Source of the DNA: Burkholderia contaminans | GTDB lineage: Bacteria > Pseudomonadota > Gammaproteobacteria > Burkholderiales > Burkholderiaceae | NCBI RefSeq assembly: GCF_029633825.1 | Contig: NZ_CP090640.1 | Coordinates: 3,100,001-3,164,000, forward strand | Reading direction: 5' to 3' | Length of the DNA stretch: 64,000 bases | Shown: positions 1 to 9,516 of the stretch, one piece after another | Position numbering within the stretch: the stretch's first letter is position 1 | Layout: each line of letters opens with the position of its first letter | Notes under the pieces: model-generated | What the model was told of the DNA's origin: nothing | What the model saw: the letters and a program-made list of their open reading frames with translations, nothing else | Databases searched by the model: none | Program-made: the position numbers and the translations under genes

Positions 1-288
1 TCGAAGCTCGGCGACCTGTCGCAGTTCCGCACGATCGCGGTCGACGTGAACACGCTCGTCGCCAAGGGCGACCTGCCCGGCGCGAAAACGCGCATCAAGG
101 ATCTCGAGATCGCGTGGGACTCGGCCGAGGCCGGCCTCAAGCCGCGCGCGGCCGCCGACTGGCACACGGTCGACCAGGAGATCGACCGCGCGCTTTCCGC
201 GCTGCGTGCCGACCATCCGACCCAGGCCGATTCGGCCGCCGCGATGAAGAGCCTGCTCGCGGCCATCGACCGGTTCAGCGGCAAATAA
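1..288 (+). CDS. C-terminal part of an unidentified protein
   Basis: The reading frame is open from the first base of the window to a TAA stop, giving about 95 residues of a C-terminus; the start lies outside the window. The visible part is charged and probably helical, ending in a helix that runs to DRFSGK. There is no catalytic motif I can name. It is followed 80 bases later by a response regulator and its sensor kinase on the same strand, so it may belong to that unit, for example as a periplasmic protein reporting to the kinase. That link is inference from position only. Confidence 0.6.
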   Translation, partial: SKLGDLSQFRTIAVDVNTLVAKGDLPGAKTRIKDLEIAWDSAEAGLKPRAAADWHTVDQEIDRALSALRADHPTQADSAAAMKSLLAAIDRFSGK

Positions 289-368
289 GGATCGCAGCGC
301 GCGTGCCGCGTGACGCCCGTGCGGGAATCGCATACGCTGGCGGCGTTTGCACGGCACGGAGAACACGC

Positions 369-1034
369 ATGCGAATACTGCTCGTCGAAGACGACCCGAT
401 GATCGGCGAGGCCGTCCACGCCGCGCTGAAGGACGCGTCGTACGCCACCGACTGGGTCACCGACGGCGTGCGCGCGTTGACCGCGTTCGCCGCGCAGCCC
501 TACGACCTGGTCCTGCTCGATCTCGGCCTGCCCGGCCGCGACGGGCTCGACGTGCTGGCCGCCATCCGCGCGAAGGACGCCAGCGCACCGCTGCTGATCG
601 TCACCGCCCGCGACGGGCTCGACGATCGCCTGGCCGGCCTCGACGGCGGCGCCGACGACTACATCGTGAAGCCGTTCGAGATGGCCGAGCTGCTCGCGCG
701 GATTCGCGTCGCGATCCGGCGCCGGGCCGGTTCGGCCGCGCCGCTGCTGAGCAACGGAATCGTGTCGCTCGATCCGGCCACGCGCGAGGCCGCCGTCGAC
801 GGGCAAGCGCCGGTGCCGCTGTCGAATCGCGAATTCTCACTGCTGCGCGCGTTGCTGGTGCGCCCGGGCGCGATCCTGTCGCGGCGCGAGCTCGAGGATC
901 GCCTGTACGGCTGGGGCGAGGAAGTCGAAAGCAATGCAGTCGAATTCCTGATCCATTCGCTGCGCCGCAAGCTCGGCAGCACCGTGATCAAGAACGTCAG
1001 GGGTGCGGGATGGATGGTTTCAAGAAGCGCCTGA
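369..1034 (+). CDS. OmpR/PhoB-family response regulator
   Basis: This 221-residue protein has a receiver domain (about residues 1-112) followed by a winged-helix DNA-binding domain (about 125-218). The acidic pocket EDD is at residues 7-9, the phosphoacceptor Asp51 lies in the LLDLGLPG segment, and the conserved lysine is in IVKPFE. The ATG at 369 is chosen because MRILLVEDD is the canonical receiver start; a longer open frame upstream has no domain content. The end overlaps the sensor kinase gene by 25 bases, which suggests translational coupling. It is of the QseB/TctD type; the stimulus and target genes cannot be read from the sequence. Confidence 0.92.
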   Translation: MRILLVEDDPMIGEAVHAALKDASYATDWVTDGVRALTAFAAQPYDLVLLDLGLPGRDGLDVLAAIRAKDASAPLLIVTARDGLDDRLAGLDGGADDYIVKPFEMAELLARIRVAIRRRAGSAAPLLSNGIVSLDPATREAAVDGQAPVPLSNREFSLLRALLVRPGAILSRRELEDRLYGWGEEVESNAVEFLIHSLRRKLGSTVIKNVRGAGWMVSRSA

Positions 1035-2434
1035 GCGAGTCGATCGGCTTGCGGCTGTCGGTCGCGCTGTCGGCCGCGATCCTGGCCGTCGCGACCGCCG
1101 CGGCCGCGTTCGCGTTTTCATCGGCATTCGATGAAGCGCACGAACTGCAGGACGACGTGCTGCGCGAGGTCGCGACACTGCTCGACCGCGAGCACGCGCC
1201 GTCGCTCCATGCCGACGGTACCGGGCACGCACGCGAAAGCGACGAACTGTCGCGCGTGTTCGTGCAGCCGCTCGGCGGCACACCGCAACCGGGCAGCGAC
1301 GGCGCACCGCGGCTCGCGCTGGCGCCGTCGCTCGCCGACGGGCTGCATACGGTCGATGCCGGCGGCAGCACGTATCGCGTGATGGTCCGCACCTTCGCGA
1401 ACGGCGAGCGCATCGCGGTCGCGCAGGAAGCCGGCATGCGCGACGACGTCGCACGCGAAAGCGCGTGGCGCACCGCGCTGCCGCTGCTGCTCCTCGTCCC
1501 GATCCTGCTGTTGCTCGTCGCCGATCTCGTGCGCAAGCTGTTTCGCCCGGTCGCCGTGCTGTCCGCCGGCATCGATGCGCGCGACGAGCACGACCTGCGC
1601 CCGGTGCCGGCCGAGCACGTGCCGGTCGAAGTGCGGCCGTTCGTCGTCGCGATCAACCGGATGCTCGGGCGCGTCGCGCAGTCGGTCGCCGCGCAGCGCC
1701 GCTTCGTCGCCGACGCCGCGCACGAACTGCGCTCGCCGCTCACGGCGATGTCGCTGCAGGCCGAGCGCCTCGCCGAGGCCGACCTGCCGGACGATGCGCG
1801 CGCACGGCTCGCCGCGCTGCGCGGCGGGCTCGACCGCAGCCGCCACCTGATCGGTCAACTGCTCGCGCTCGCGCGAGCGCAAAACGCGCCGGCCGCGCCG
1901 CCCGGCGACGTGTCGGTGCATGCGATCTATCGGCGCGTGCTGGAAGACCTGATGCCGCTCGCCGACGCGAAGACCATCGACATCGGCATCGAAGACGGCC
2001 CGGACACGCACGTGCCCGTCGACGAACTCGAACTCGTGTCGCTCGTGATGAACCTGGTCGACAACGCGATCCGCTACACGCCGCCGGGCGGACGCGTGGA
2101 CCTGTCGACGCAATGCACGGACACGCACGTATGCGTGACGATCGCCGACACCGGGCCGGGCATCGCGCCGCACGAACGCGAACGCGTGTTCGACCCGTTC
2201 TACCGCGTGCCCGGCAACGCGCAGATCGGCTCCGGGCTCGGCTTGTCGATCGTGAAGATCGTCGCGGACCGGATGGGTGCCGACATTGCGCTCGCGTATG
2301 CGGATGAAGCGCAATCGCGCGGGTTGCGCATCTCGGTGCGGATTCCGCTCGCGCGGCCGCCCGGCGCGGTGCAGCCCGACAGCCGGGCCGATACCCCGGC
2401 GCAACACTCACGGCGCGACGCAGGCCGCGCCTGA
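1010..2434 (+). CDS. Two-component sensor histidine kinase (QseC/TctE type)
   Basis: This 474-residue inner-membrane kinase is the partner of the preceding regulator. A first membrane helix lies at about residues 14-38, then a periplasmic sensor region of about 115 residues and a second helix at about 156-174. A HAMP-like linker follows. The H-box is AAHELRSPLTAM with His238 as predicted phosphosite. The ATP-binding region shows the N-box (NLVDNAIRYTPPGG), DTGPGIAP and GSGLGLSIVK. The ATG at 1010 lies inside the regulator gene. The stop at 2434 is only 3 bases from the end of the convergent Lrp-type gene. The periplasmic domain has no signature I recognise, so the ligand is unknown. Confidence 0.9.
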   Translation: MDGFKKRLSESIGLRLSVALSAAILAVATAAAAFAFSSAFDEAHELQDDVLREVATLLDREHAPSLHADGTGHARESDELSRVFVQPLGGTPQPGSDGAPRLALAPSLADGLHTVDAGGSTYRVMVRTFANGERIAVAQEAGMRDDVARESAWRTALPLLLLVPILLLLVADLVRKLFRPVAVLSAGIDARDEHDLRPVPAEHVPVEVRPFVVAINRMLGRVAQSVAAQRRFVADAAHELRSPLTAMSLQAERLAEADLPDDARARLAALRGGLDRSRHLIGQLLALARAQNAPAAPPGDVSVHAIYRRVLEDLMPLADAKTIDIGIEDGPDTHVPVDELELVSLVMNLVDNAIRYTPPGGRVDLSTQCTDTHVCVTIADTGPGIAPHERERVFDPFYRVPGNAQIGSGLGLSIVKIVADRMGADIALAYADEAQSRGLRISVRIPLARPPGAVQPDSRADTPAQHSRRDAGRA

Positions 2435-2437
2435 GCG

Positions 2438-2902
2438 TCAGCCGCCGATCGTCCCGCGATCGATCTTGCGCGACAGGATGATCGACGTCGTCGTGCGTTC
2501 GACGCCTTCGAGCGTGCCGATCTGGTCGAGCAGGTCGTTGAGCCGTTCGGGCGAATCGGCGCGCAGCCACGCGACGTAGTCGTACTCGCCGCTCACCGCG
2601 CACAGCAGCTGCACCTCGGGCATCCGGTCGAGCTTGCGCAACACGTCCTTGCCGAACTTCGGCGTGAGGATGATGCCGACGTACGCATAAATGCTCGCAT
2701 CGAGCACATCCTGTCCGAGCCGGACGCTGTAGCCGGCGATCACGTTGGTGCGTTCGAGCCGCGCGATGCGGGCGACGACCGTCGTGCGCGCGACGTCGAG
2801 CTGGCGCGCGAGATCCGCGACGCTGGCGCGCGCATCGGCCTGCAGCAGCGCGACCAGTTGCCGGTCGAGATCGTCGAGTTGGTCGAGGCGGGGTGGACGC
2901 AT
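2438..2902 (-). CDS. Lrp/AsnC-family transcriptional regulator
   Basis: This 154-residue DNA-binding protein has an N-terminal helix-turn-helix (LDRQLVALLQADARASVADL, then the recognition helix around ARTTVVARIARLE). A C-terminal RAM (ACT-like) ligand-binding domain follows at about residues 75-145. The length is normal for the family. The start ATG at 2902 opens MRPPRLDQLDDLDRQ. Such regulators usually sense an amino acid and control its transport or catabolism. No amino-acid gene adjoins it here, so its target is unknown. It is convergent with the sensor kinase gene. Confidence 0.88.
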   Translation of the reverse strand: MRPPRLDQLDDLDRQLVALLQADARASVADLARQLDVARTTVVARIARLERTNVIAGYSVRLGQDVLDASIYAYVGIILTPKFGKDVLRKLDRMPEVQLLCAVSGEYDYVAWLRADSPERLNDLLDQIGTLEGVERTTTSIILSRKIDRGTIGG

Positions 2903-3157
2903 GAGGCTGGGCCGGGGCACGACGCGCCGGCTGAGTGAAAGGTGACGCGATGATAGCGCCGAACGCCGGCCCGCCCAAACGCCATCGCCCGGGCCCGGGT
3001 CGAACCTTTCAATTTCGATTCGTATCGGATGTAAGCAAGTGTCGCATTCACTGCTGCGCTGCACGCAACGTGCTACTAATACCGGGCGACGCGAGAAGCG
3101 CGCTTGCGGCAGTTGCCGCCGCGCCCGCTCGCAAGACACCACCCCGGAGAGCCAACC

Positions 3158-3709
3158 ATGAAGAAAATCTCGCTCACCCTCGCTACGCTCGCCGTTGCAG
3201 CCAGCGCGTTCGCGCAAACCCCGGCGCAGCCACAGGCGCCCGCCCAGGCCCCCGCCACGACGGCCGCGGCGTCGGCCCCGAGCGCCGAGCAGCGCGAGGC
3301 GCGCCACGAAGCGCGTGTCGAGCAGCGCATCAAGTACCTGCACGACCAGCTGAAGATCACGTCGGCGCAGGAACCGCAGTGGAAGACGTTCGCGGACACG
3401 ATGCGCGACAACGGCGATACGATGGCCCGCCTCTATCGCGAACGGATGGCGAAGCACGACGTCTCCGCACTCGACGACATGAAGCAGTACGCGGAACTGT
3501 CGCAGGCGAACGCCGACGGCGCGAAGAAGCTCGCCGACGCCTTCGCGCCGCTCTACGAGAGCTTCCCGGCCGACCAGAAGGCGCTGGCCGACACGACGTT
3601 CCGCAGCTGGCTGCACCACGGCGGCGAGCACCGCGGCAAGGGCAAGACGAAGGGCAAGGACGGCAAGGCGGCAGCCGCGCCGGCCGCCAGCGCACCCGCG
3701 CAACCCTGA
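3158..3709 (+). CDS. Spy/CpxP-like periplasmic LTXXQ-type protein
   Basis: This 183-residue protein begins with a clear signal peptide (MKKISLTLATLAVAASAFAQ), so it is predicted to be periplasmic. An Ala/Pro/Gln-rich linker is followed by a helical core (about residues 50-145). The segment LKITSAQEPQW corresponds to the LTxxQ motif of the Spy/CpxP chaperone family. The C-terminus is a basic GKGKTKGKDGK stretch followed by an Ala/Pro tail. The ATG at 3158 is chosen over an upstream start because it begins the signal peptide. The family role is as envelope-stress chaperone or sensor partner. Whether it works with the nearby two-component pair is not shown. Confidence 0.75.
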   Translation: MKKISLTLATLAVAASAFAQTPAQPQAPAQAPATTAAASAPSAEQREARHEARVEQRIKYLHDQLKITSAQEPQWKTFADTMRDNGDTMARLYRERMAKHDVSALDDMKQYAELSQANADGAKKLADAFAPLYESFPADQKALADTTFRSWLHHGGEHRGKGKTKGKDGKAAAAPAASAPAQP

Positions 3710-3844
3710 CGCCGGCCCTGCCGGCGCCGTACCGCCCGTGCGGGCCGAACGGCGCCGCGCCGCTCCAGGCGACCGGCGCGTCACACGGCGCGCCGGATTC
3801 GGGATAAGCTCCCGGCTTTTACAGCTTTCCCGCCCTTCCCCGCC

Positions 3845-4276
3845 ATGCTCGAACTCAAGCACCTCGACCTGCGTACCGATCCGCAGGCCCGTCGCGTCGT
3901 CAAGGACGAAACCGTCGCCGTTGCCTTCGCGGAGGTCGATGGCGAACTGATGAGCCTCGAGGGCCCGAACCGCTATGTGGCGGGCGACGCGCTGATCACG
4001 GGCTCGACCGGCGACCGCTGGGTCGTGTCACGTGCGCGCTTCGACGCCAAATACCTGCCCGCCGATCCGGCACTCGCACACGGCGCACCGGGCGCCTACC
4101 GGAACCGGCCGGCCGTCGTGCTCGCCCGCCGGATGGACGAGCCGTTCACGATCGCCCGCTCGGAAAACGGCGATACGCTGCGTGGCGTCGCCGGCGACTG
4201 GGTGATGCAGTACGCGCCCGGCGACTACGGTGTCGTGCAGGCGCAGCGCTTCGCGCAGGTGTACCGCGACGCGTAA
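3845..4276 (+). CDS. PGDYG-motif protein of unknown function
   Basis: This 143-residue, apparently cytosolic protein carries the diagnostic motif PGDYGVVQAQRFAQVY at its C-terminus, which defines a small uncharacterised family. The rest contains repeated short beta-like segments such as GDRWVVSRARFDAKY. No signal peptide or membrane segment is visible. The gene stands alone between the LTXXQ gene and a convergent small gene. The biochemical function of the family is not known to me. Confidence 0.75.
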   Translation: MLELKHLDLRTDPQARRVVKDETVAVAFAEVDGELMSLEGPNRYVAGDALITGSTGDRWVVSRARFDAKYLPADPALAHGAPGAYRNRPAVVLARRMDEPFTIARSENGDTLRGVAGDWVMQYAPGDYGVVQAQRFAQVYRDA

Positions 4277-4309
4277 TGCAGCGCGCCGGCATGGCGCCGG
4301 CGCGAACGG

Positions 4310-4672
4310 TCACGCAAAGTCTTCGTCGAGTACGAGTTCCGCGTCGCGCTCGACGGCCTCGCCGGCCGCGTGACGCTCCTCGAGCGACCCGAGCATCGCT
4401 TCCGTATACGCATGCAGCACCGCATGGCTGCGTGCCCGTTGCATCGGCTTGAGCGCCAGGTAGCGCGCGAGCGCGGCCGGCACGATCCGGATATCGAGCG
4501 TCATCCGCTTCGGCGTCGAGCCGAAACGCATCGCGAGCCACTGCACGGACAGGAACCGCCCGCGCGCGTCGCTGCTTTCGGCGAAACGCGTCTGCTCCGG
4601 AAAGAGATCGCAGATCACGCGTGCGAGCGCGTCGAATTCCGCGCTCTGGCATTCGATCAGATAGTCATCCAT
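4310..4672 (-). CDS. Small DUF3022-like protein
   Basis: This 120-residue protein starts MDDYLIECQSAEFDALARVI. It looks like a compact alpha/beta domain with no signal peptide or membrane helix, and an acidic C-terminus (ELVLDEDFA). I believe it belongs to a Burkholderia-restricted family of unknown function (DUF3022), but this is recall and not a search result. It lies 13 bases downstream of the YhfC-type gene on the same strand, so the two may be co-transcribed. Confidence 0.6.
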   Translation of the reverse strand: MDDYLIECQSAEFDALARVICDLFPEQTRFAESSDARGRFLSVQWLAMRFGSTPKRMTLDIRIVPAALARYLALKPMQRARSHAVLHAYTEAMLGSLEERHAAGEAVERDAELVLDEDFA

Positions 4673-4685
4673 CCCGTCTCTCCCG

Positions 4686-5474
4686 TCAGGCTGCCGATTG
4701 CGACGGCCGGCATGCCTTCACCAGCACGACGACCAGGATCGCGGCGAGCACGAAATACGCGGCCTCGACCCAGCCGGCCGGCAGCACGCGCACCTGATAC
4801 AGCAATGCCGGTGCGGCCGCGAGCGCATGCAGCACGATCGCGAGCGGCAACACGCCCGCGCGGCCGGCGCGCACGCCGCGCCAGACCAGCACCGACAACG
4901 CGAGCTGCAGCACGAATGCCGCGCAGCGTTCGAGCAGCAACAGCAGCATCGACTGCGCCGACAGCGTCGCGAGCATCACGTGCAGGCGCACGACGGTATC
5001 GCCCGGCAGGTCGGCGAGCTGCGTCTCGAGCTGGCCGCGGCTCGCGAGCCACGCGAGATACGACCACTGGCCCCATACGAGTACGCCGATGAACCATGCT
5101 TCGGCGCCCCCGTGACCGATCCCGTAGCCGATTCCGCGGCTGTCGCCGGCCGACGGGCCGTAGCGGCGGTTCAGGAAACGCATCCCGAGATAGCGGCCGG
5201 CTTCCTCGAATACGGCCGTCGCGAGCGCGCTGTACGCGACGAACGTGAGCGGCTGCGTAAGCCAGCCATCCGGCGGCGTCCGGCTCAGCACGAGCCCGTG
5301 GAACGCACGCTCGAGGATCATCGCAAACAGCGTGAAGACGGCCACGCCGACGATCGTGTCGCGGCGGTTCAGCGCCAGCGGCTTGCGCAGGAGTCGGTAG
5401 AGGACGAGCGGCAGGAGCGCGATGATCAGCGTGGCGGCGATCAGCACCGCCAGCGTGACGGGAGCGACAGTCAT
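4686..5474 (-). CDS. YhfC-family integral membrane protein (putative intramembrane metalloprotease)
   Basis: This 262-residue polytopic membrane protein has about seven hydrophobic helices. It shows the pair of motifs typical of YhfC/CPBP-like intramembrane proteases: FEEAGRY (about residues 90-96) and GIGHGGAEA (about 119-127). The glutamates and histidine are the expected metal ligands or catalytic groups. The ATG start at 5474 opens a hydrophobic first helix. Family membership implies a membrane protease-like fold. No substrate is known and activity is inference. It precedes the small DUF3022-like gene. Confidence 0.75.
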   Translation of the reverse strand: MTVAPVTLAVLIAATLIIALLPLVLYRLLRKPLALNRRDTIVGVAVFTLFAMILERAFHGLVLSRTPPDGWLTQPLTFVAYSALATAVFEEAGRYLGMRFLNRRYGPSAGDSRGIGYGIGHGGAEAWFIGVLVWGQWSYLAWLASRGQLETQLADLPGDTVVRLHVMLATLSAQSMLLLLLERCAAFVLQLALSVLVWRGVRAGRAGVLPLAIVLHALAAAPALLYQVRVLPAGWVEAAYFVLAAILVVVLVKACRPSQSAA

Positions 5475-5528
5475 GTATTTCCTTGTTCGGGGCAGCGCAC
5501 CTGACGCGCTGCGTGCCCCGAATGATAC

Positions 5529-6572
5529 TCAGCTTGCGGTCGACGCGCGCGCAACCAGCTCGCCCGGCAACAGCGAGACGCGTACCTCGCCCGCCGCGCC
5601 GTCGATCCGCTCGTGCACGAATTCGACGGCCTTGTAGCCGATTTCGTAGGTCGGCTGACGAATCGTCGTGATCCCGATCAGCTCGGCCCATTCCGGATCG
5701 TCGATCGACAGCAGCGCCGCCCGCTGCTGCCATGCGGTGCCGAAACGCGCGCGCAGGTGGCGCGCAATCGCGAGTGCGACCGGCGCGTTCGCGGCGAACA
5801 GCGCCGCGCGCACGCCGCGCCGTGCTGCGTCGTCGATGCGAACATCGATGTCGGCCAGCGCCGCCGTGACCGCGTCGGGCGCGTTCAGGTCGAGCACGAC
5901 CGTCGACGGCACCGTCAACCCGCGCGCCGCCAGTGCCGTGCGGAACGCGGCCTCGCGCAGGCGCCGCGAGCTGACGCGCTCGAACGGCTGCACGACGAAA
6001 TGGATCGCGTCGAAACCGTGTTCGACCAGGTGCGCGAGCGCCGTCTCGATCGCGTCGGCGTTGTCGAGACCGATCAGATCGGCCTCGAAGCCTTCGACCG
6101 TGCGGTCGACGAGCACGGCCGGGATGCCGGCGCCGCGCAGCGGGCGCAGCACGTCCTCGTCGGCGCCGAGCGCGTTGACGATCAGCCCTTCGACGCGGTA
6201 GGTCGTGAGCAGTTGCAGGAAGCGGCGCTCCATCTCGACTTCGTTCGCCGCGTGACAGATCAGCGGCATGTAGCCGAGTGCATGGCACGCGGCCTCGACG
6301 CCCTGCAGCACTTCGACGGTATAGGGATTGGTCAGGTCGGCCGCGAGCATGCCGAGCAGGCGGTTGCGGCCGCGCTTGAGCCCGCGCGCCATCTGGTTCG
6401 GCCGGTAATTGAGCCGAGCGATGGCCGCTTCGATCCGCTGGCGCAGATCGGTGGACAGCACGTGCGTCTCGCCGTTCAGGTAGCGTGACACACTGGTCTT
6501 GCCGGTGCCGGCCTCGCGCGCGACATCGCTGATCGTCGCCGGACGCGTCGTGGTTGGTTGCGAATCGGTCAC
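5529..6572 (-). CDS. ptxS: LacI-family repressor of 2-ketogluconate catabolism (PtxS)
   Basis: This 347-residue regulator has an N-terminal LacI helix-turn-helix (TISDVAREAGTGKTSVSRYL, about residues 11-30) and a hinge with YRPNQMARGL. A periplasmic-binding-protein-like sensor domain fills the rest. The GTG at 6572 is preceded by GAGG at a good distance, which decides the start. In Pseudomonas, PtxS binds 2-ketogluconate and represses the kgu operon and its own gene. The same gene set lies directly upstream here on the same strand. A palindrome of PtxS type is in front of kguE. I found no equally clear operator just upstream of ptxS itself. Confidence 0.85.
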   Translation of the reverse strand: MTDSQPTTTRPATISDVAREAGTGKTSVSRYLNGETHVLSTDLRQRIEAAIARLNYRPNQMARGLKRGRNRLLGMLAADLTNPYTVEVLQGVEAACHALGYMPLICHAANEVEMERRFLQLLTTYRVEGLIVNALGADEDVLRPLRGAGIPAVLVDRTVEGFEADLIGLDNADAIETALAHLVEHGFDAIHFVVQPFERVSSRRLREAAFRTALAARGLTVPSTVVLDLNAPDAVTAALADIDVRIDDAARRGVRAALFAANAPVALAIARHLRARFGTAWQQRAALLSIDDPEWAELIGITTIRQPTYEIGYKAVEFVHERIDGAAGEVRVSLLPGELVARASTAS

Positions 6573-6660
6573 TGTGGTGCCTCGCGACGTGCGATCCGCG
6601 CCGCTTCGTGAGCAGACGGACCTTTGTTGTTGGAAACGTAAGCCACCCGGTGGAATCTCC

Positions 6661-6775
6661 TGTCGACCCACGTTAGCGCTTTAGCGCTTTAGCGCTTACG
6701 TGGGTCCCATGCTTCGCGGTCGACCAGCGCAGCCCTTCACCGCTTACGCCGATCCCCTGCTTCGCGATGGTCAGC
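6661..6775. repeat. Two 48-bp hairpin repeat units between kguD and ptxS
   Basis: The first unit is a strong stem-loop. The 9-base arm GACCCACGT (6665-6673) pairs with ACGTGGGTC (6698-6706). Between them AGCGCT occurs three times at 8-base spacing (6675, 6683, 6691). It is followed by ATGCTTCGCGGTCGACC. A second, degenerate unit follows with CTGCTTCGCG 48 bases later. The same units occur at 9271-9456. The 432-base gap 6573-7004 holds no supported gene. Near 6949-6975 there is a GC-rich inverted repeat that could end kguD transcription. Confidence 0.8.
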
Positions 6776-7004
6776 GCCGGCGCGTCGGCACCCGCCCCGG
6801 TCACCTGCAAAAGCAGTCGGCCGCACCGGACCTGGCGCGGATACCCGTCGCGGGACGCCGCCGGCAGCATTGCCGGGTTGTCGATGCGACGCGCGGGCGA
6901 TCATAACGCAGCCAGCCGTCCGGCACCAAGACCATCGACTCTAACGAAGCCGGCCCCCCGCCGGCCGGACATCGGCCCGTGGTCGCTCCATTCCCTGCCG
7001 CGGC

Positions 7005-7970
7005 TCAGGCGCGCGCGAGCGCATCCGGATTGACGAGATTCGTGCGCAGCGTGCCGGCCAGCGCGCCGACCAGGTTTTCCGCGGCACAGCGCGCCATCGC
7101 ATGGCGCGTCTCGTGCGTCGCCGAGCCGATATGCGGCAGCGCGACGACGTTCTTCATCTGCAGCAGCGGGGAATCTGCCGCCAGCGGCTCCTTCTCGAAC
7201 ACGTCGAGCCCCGCGCCGCGGATCGTGCCCGCGCGCAGCGCATCGATCAGCGCGGCTTCGTCGACTACCGGCCCGCGCGATGCGTTGATCAGGATCGCAC
7301 CGCGCTTCATCTTCGCGAATTCGGCCGCACCGATCAGGTGGTGCGTTTCCGGCGACAGCGGCACCTGCAGGCACACGAAATCCGATTGCGCGAGCAGTTC
7401 GTCGAGCGTCACGCGCCGCGCGCCGTACTGGGTCTCGGCTTCCGCATGCGCGGAGCGGTTCGCGTACAGCACCTGCATCCGGAAGCCGAGCGCCGCGCGG
7501 CGCGCGACCGCGCCGCCGATCCGCCCGAGCCCGACGATGCCGAGCGTCTTGCCCTGCACGTCGGTGCCGTACAGGTCGGGGCCGATGCTGCGATGCCAGT
7601 GCCCGGCCTTCACCCACTCGGCCAGCTCGACCACGCGTCGCGCGGACGCGAGGATCAGCGAAAACACCGTATCGGCGGTCGACTCGGTCAGCACGTCCGG
7701 CGTATGCGCGAGCACGATCCCGCGCCGCGTGAGATCCGCGACGTCGAAGTTGTCGTAGCCCACCGAGATCGTCGACCACGCCTTCAGCCGCGGTGCGCGG
7801 TCGAGCATCTGCGGCGTGACCTTCAGGCTCGCGCCGATCGCGCCGTCCGCGTCGCCGAGCGCATCGGCAAGGGCGGCGGCGCCGTCGGCCTGCACGACGT
7901 CCGCATGCTCGCGAAGGTACGCGAGGACGTCATCGGGCAGCGGCTTGTACGCGACGATACGGGGCTTCAT
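7005..7970 (-). CDS. kguD: 2-ketogluconate (6-phosphate) reductase, GhrB-like 2-hydroxyacid dehydrogenase
   Basis: This 321-residue D-2-hydroxyacid dehydrogenase has the NAD(P)-binding [13 protein letters not shown] segment near residue 150. The catalytic Arg is in [13 protein letters not shown] and the catalytic His in [11 protein letters not shown]. The opening [19 protein letters not shown] closely resembles E. coli GhrB, which supports the ATG at 7970. A further ATG at 7979 overlaps the kguT stop but sits too close to the AAGGA ribosome site. In the kgu pathway the enzyme reduces 2-keto-6-phosphogluconate to 6-phosphogluconate. Context with kguE, kguK, kguT and ptxS favours this over a general glyoxylate reductase. 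Confidence 0.87.
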   Translation of the reverse strand: MKPRIVAYKPLPDDVLAYLREHADVVQADGAAALADALGDADGAIGASLKVTPQMLDRAPRLKAWSTISVGYDNFDVADLTRRGIVLAHTPDVLTESTADTVFSLILASARRVVELAEWVKAGHWHRSIGPDLYGTDVQGKTLGIVGLGRIGGAVARRAALGFRMQVLYANRSAHAEAETQYGARRVTLDELLAQSDFVCLQVPLSPETHHLIGAAEFAKMKRGAILINASRGPVVDEAALIDALRAGTIRGAGLDVFEKEPLAADSPLLQMKNVVALPHIGSATHETRHAMARCAAENLVGALAGTLRTNLVNPDALARA

Positions 7971-7975
7971 CTGAT

Positions 7976-9256
7976 TCATTTTCCTTGCAGCGGCGTCGCG
8001 AGCGGATGCGCATCGCGCGCCTGGGGTTTGACGGACAGCGTGAGGATCACCGCGGCGACGAGCGCGGCGCTCATGAACGCGTACGACGCGACGGGCGAGC
8101 CGGTCGCACCGTTCAGGTAGCCGACGAAGTACGAGCCGACGAACGAACCGAGCGCGCCCATGCTGTTGATCAGCGCCATCGCCCCACCGGCGACGTTCTT
8201 CGGCAGCAGTTCCGGCACGATCGCGAAGAACGGGCCGTACGGCGCGTACATCGCGGCGCCTGCCACGACCAGCAGCGCATACGAGATCCAGAAGTGCGAC
8301 GAGCCGAGTGCATACGATGCGGCGAACGCAGCCGCGCCGATCAGCAGGAACGGCCACACGAAACCGCGGCGGGAGCCGACCTTGTCGGACGCCCACGACG
8401 CGGCAATCATCGCGATCGTCGCGGCGAGATACGGCAGCGCCGACAGCCAGCCGGTCGCGACCATCCCGAGGTCGGAGCCGTTCTTGACGATCGACGGCAG
8501 CCACAGCACGAAGCCGTACACGCCGATGCTCCAGCAGAAATACTGTGCGCACAGCTTGATCACGGCCGGCGAGCGGAACGCTTCGCCATAGTTGCGCACG
8601 GGCTTGATCGCGGCCTGCTCGGCCGCGAGCGCGGCGTCGAGGTCGCGTTTTTCCTGCGCGTTGAGCCACGGCGAATCGGCCGGCTTGTCCTGCACGAGGA
8701 ACCACCAGCACACGGCCCAGAGGACGGCCGGCACGCCTTCGGCGATGAACATGTGGCGCCAGCCGAATTCGTGCACGAGATAGCCCGACACGATCGACAT
8801 CCACAGCACGGTGACCGGGTTGCCGAGGATCAGGAACGTGTTCGCGCGCGAGCGTTCGTTCTTCGTGAACCAGTTGCTGATGTAGATCAGCATCGCCGGC
8901 ATCACGGCCGCCTCGACGACGCCGAGCACGAACCGGATCGCCATCAGCGACGGGATGTTGCTGACCACGCCCGTGAGCGCCGCGCAGGCGCCCCACAGGA
9001 TGAGGCTGACGAACACGAGTTTCTTCACGCTGCGGCGTTCCGCATAGATCGCGCCGGGAATCTGGAAGAAGAAGTAGCCGAGGAAGAACAGCGCGCCGAT
9101 CAGCGACGACAGGCCCTTGCTGATCCCGAGGTCCTGGTTGATCCCGGCCGCGGCCGCGAACCCGTAGTTCGCGCGGTCGAGATAGGCGAGGCTGTACGTG
9201 ATGAAGACGATCGGCATGATCGTCCACCAGCGGCGGGCAGCGAGAGAATTGGCCAT
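7976..9256 (-). CDS. kguT: MFS 2-ketogluconate transporter
   Basis: This 426-residue major-facilitator protein has about twelve membrane helices. The opening ([17 protein letters not shown]) is typical of the anion:cation symporter group that includes gluconate, galactonate and 2-ketogluconate carriers. The ATG at 9256 is preceded by AGGAG at 8 bases. Its TGA stop overlaps an upstream in-frame ATG option of kguD. The hairpin repeat array lies directly before its ribosome site. The role is inner-membrane uptake of 2-ketogluconate; the substrate is inferred from operon context. Confidence 0.87.
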   Translation of the reverse strand: MANSLAARRWWTIMPIVFITYSLAYLDRANYGFAAAAGINQDLGISKGLSSLIGALFFLGYFFFQIPGAIYAERRSVKKLVFVSLILWGACAALTGVVSNIPSLMAIRFVLGVVEAAVMPAMLIYISNWFTKNERSRANTFLILGNPVTVLWMSIVSGYLVHEFGWRHMFIAEGVPAVLWAVCWWFLVQDKPADSPWLNAQEKRDLDAALAAEQAAIKPVRNYGEAFRSPAVIKLCAQYFCWSIGVYGFVLWLPSIVKNGSDLGMVATGWLSALPYLAATIAMIAASWASDKVGSRRGFVWPFLLIGAAAFAASYALGSSHFWISYALLVVAGAAMYAPYGPFFAIVPELLPKNVAGGAMALINSMGALGSFVGSYFVGYLNGATGSPVASYAFMSAALVAAVILTLSVKPQARDAHPLATPLQGK

Positions 9257-9270
9257 CAGAATGTCTCCTG

Positions 9271-9456
9271 TGTCGGCCGGAGTTAGCGCTTTAGCGCTTA
9301 CTCCGGCCCCATGCTTCGCGGTCGATCCAAGTTACGCTTTAGCGCTTACCTGGATCCCATGCTTCGCGGTCGACCAGAGTCGGCGCTTCAGCGCTTACTC
9401 CGGCTCCATGCTCCACAATCGACCGGAACAAACGCTTCAGCGCCCGTCCCGGCCCC
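9271..9456. repeat. Array of about four 48-49-bp hairpin repeats between kguK and kguT
   Basis: Unit 1 pairs GGCCGGAGT (9275-9283) with ACTCCGGCC (9300-9308). Unit 2 pairs GATCCA..GT (9324-9332) with AC..TGGATC (9348-9356), with one mismatch. Unit 3 pairs CCAGAGT (9374-9380) with ACTCCGG (9397-9403), with one mismatch. A fourth unit is more decayed. ATGCTTCGCG recurs at 9311 and 9359 and its variant at 9408. The arms differ between units but remain complementary. The array fills most of the gap 9257-9516, which has no supported gene; open frames across it are translations of the repeat. Confidence 0.85.
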
Positions 9457-9516
9457 GTACCTTGCCGTGCGCATGCACGACGAAATGAGTCCGCGGATTG
9501 TGCCGTGTCCGGCCTC

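Noticed and set aside
6600..6660. Second PtxS operator before ptxS
   Set aside because: CCACCCGGTGG at 6643-6653 is a weak, off-consensus dyad lacking the ACCGGT symmetry of the kguE site.
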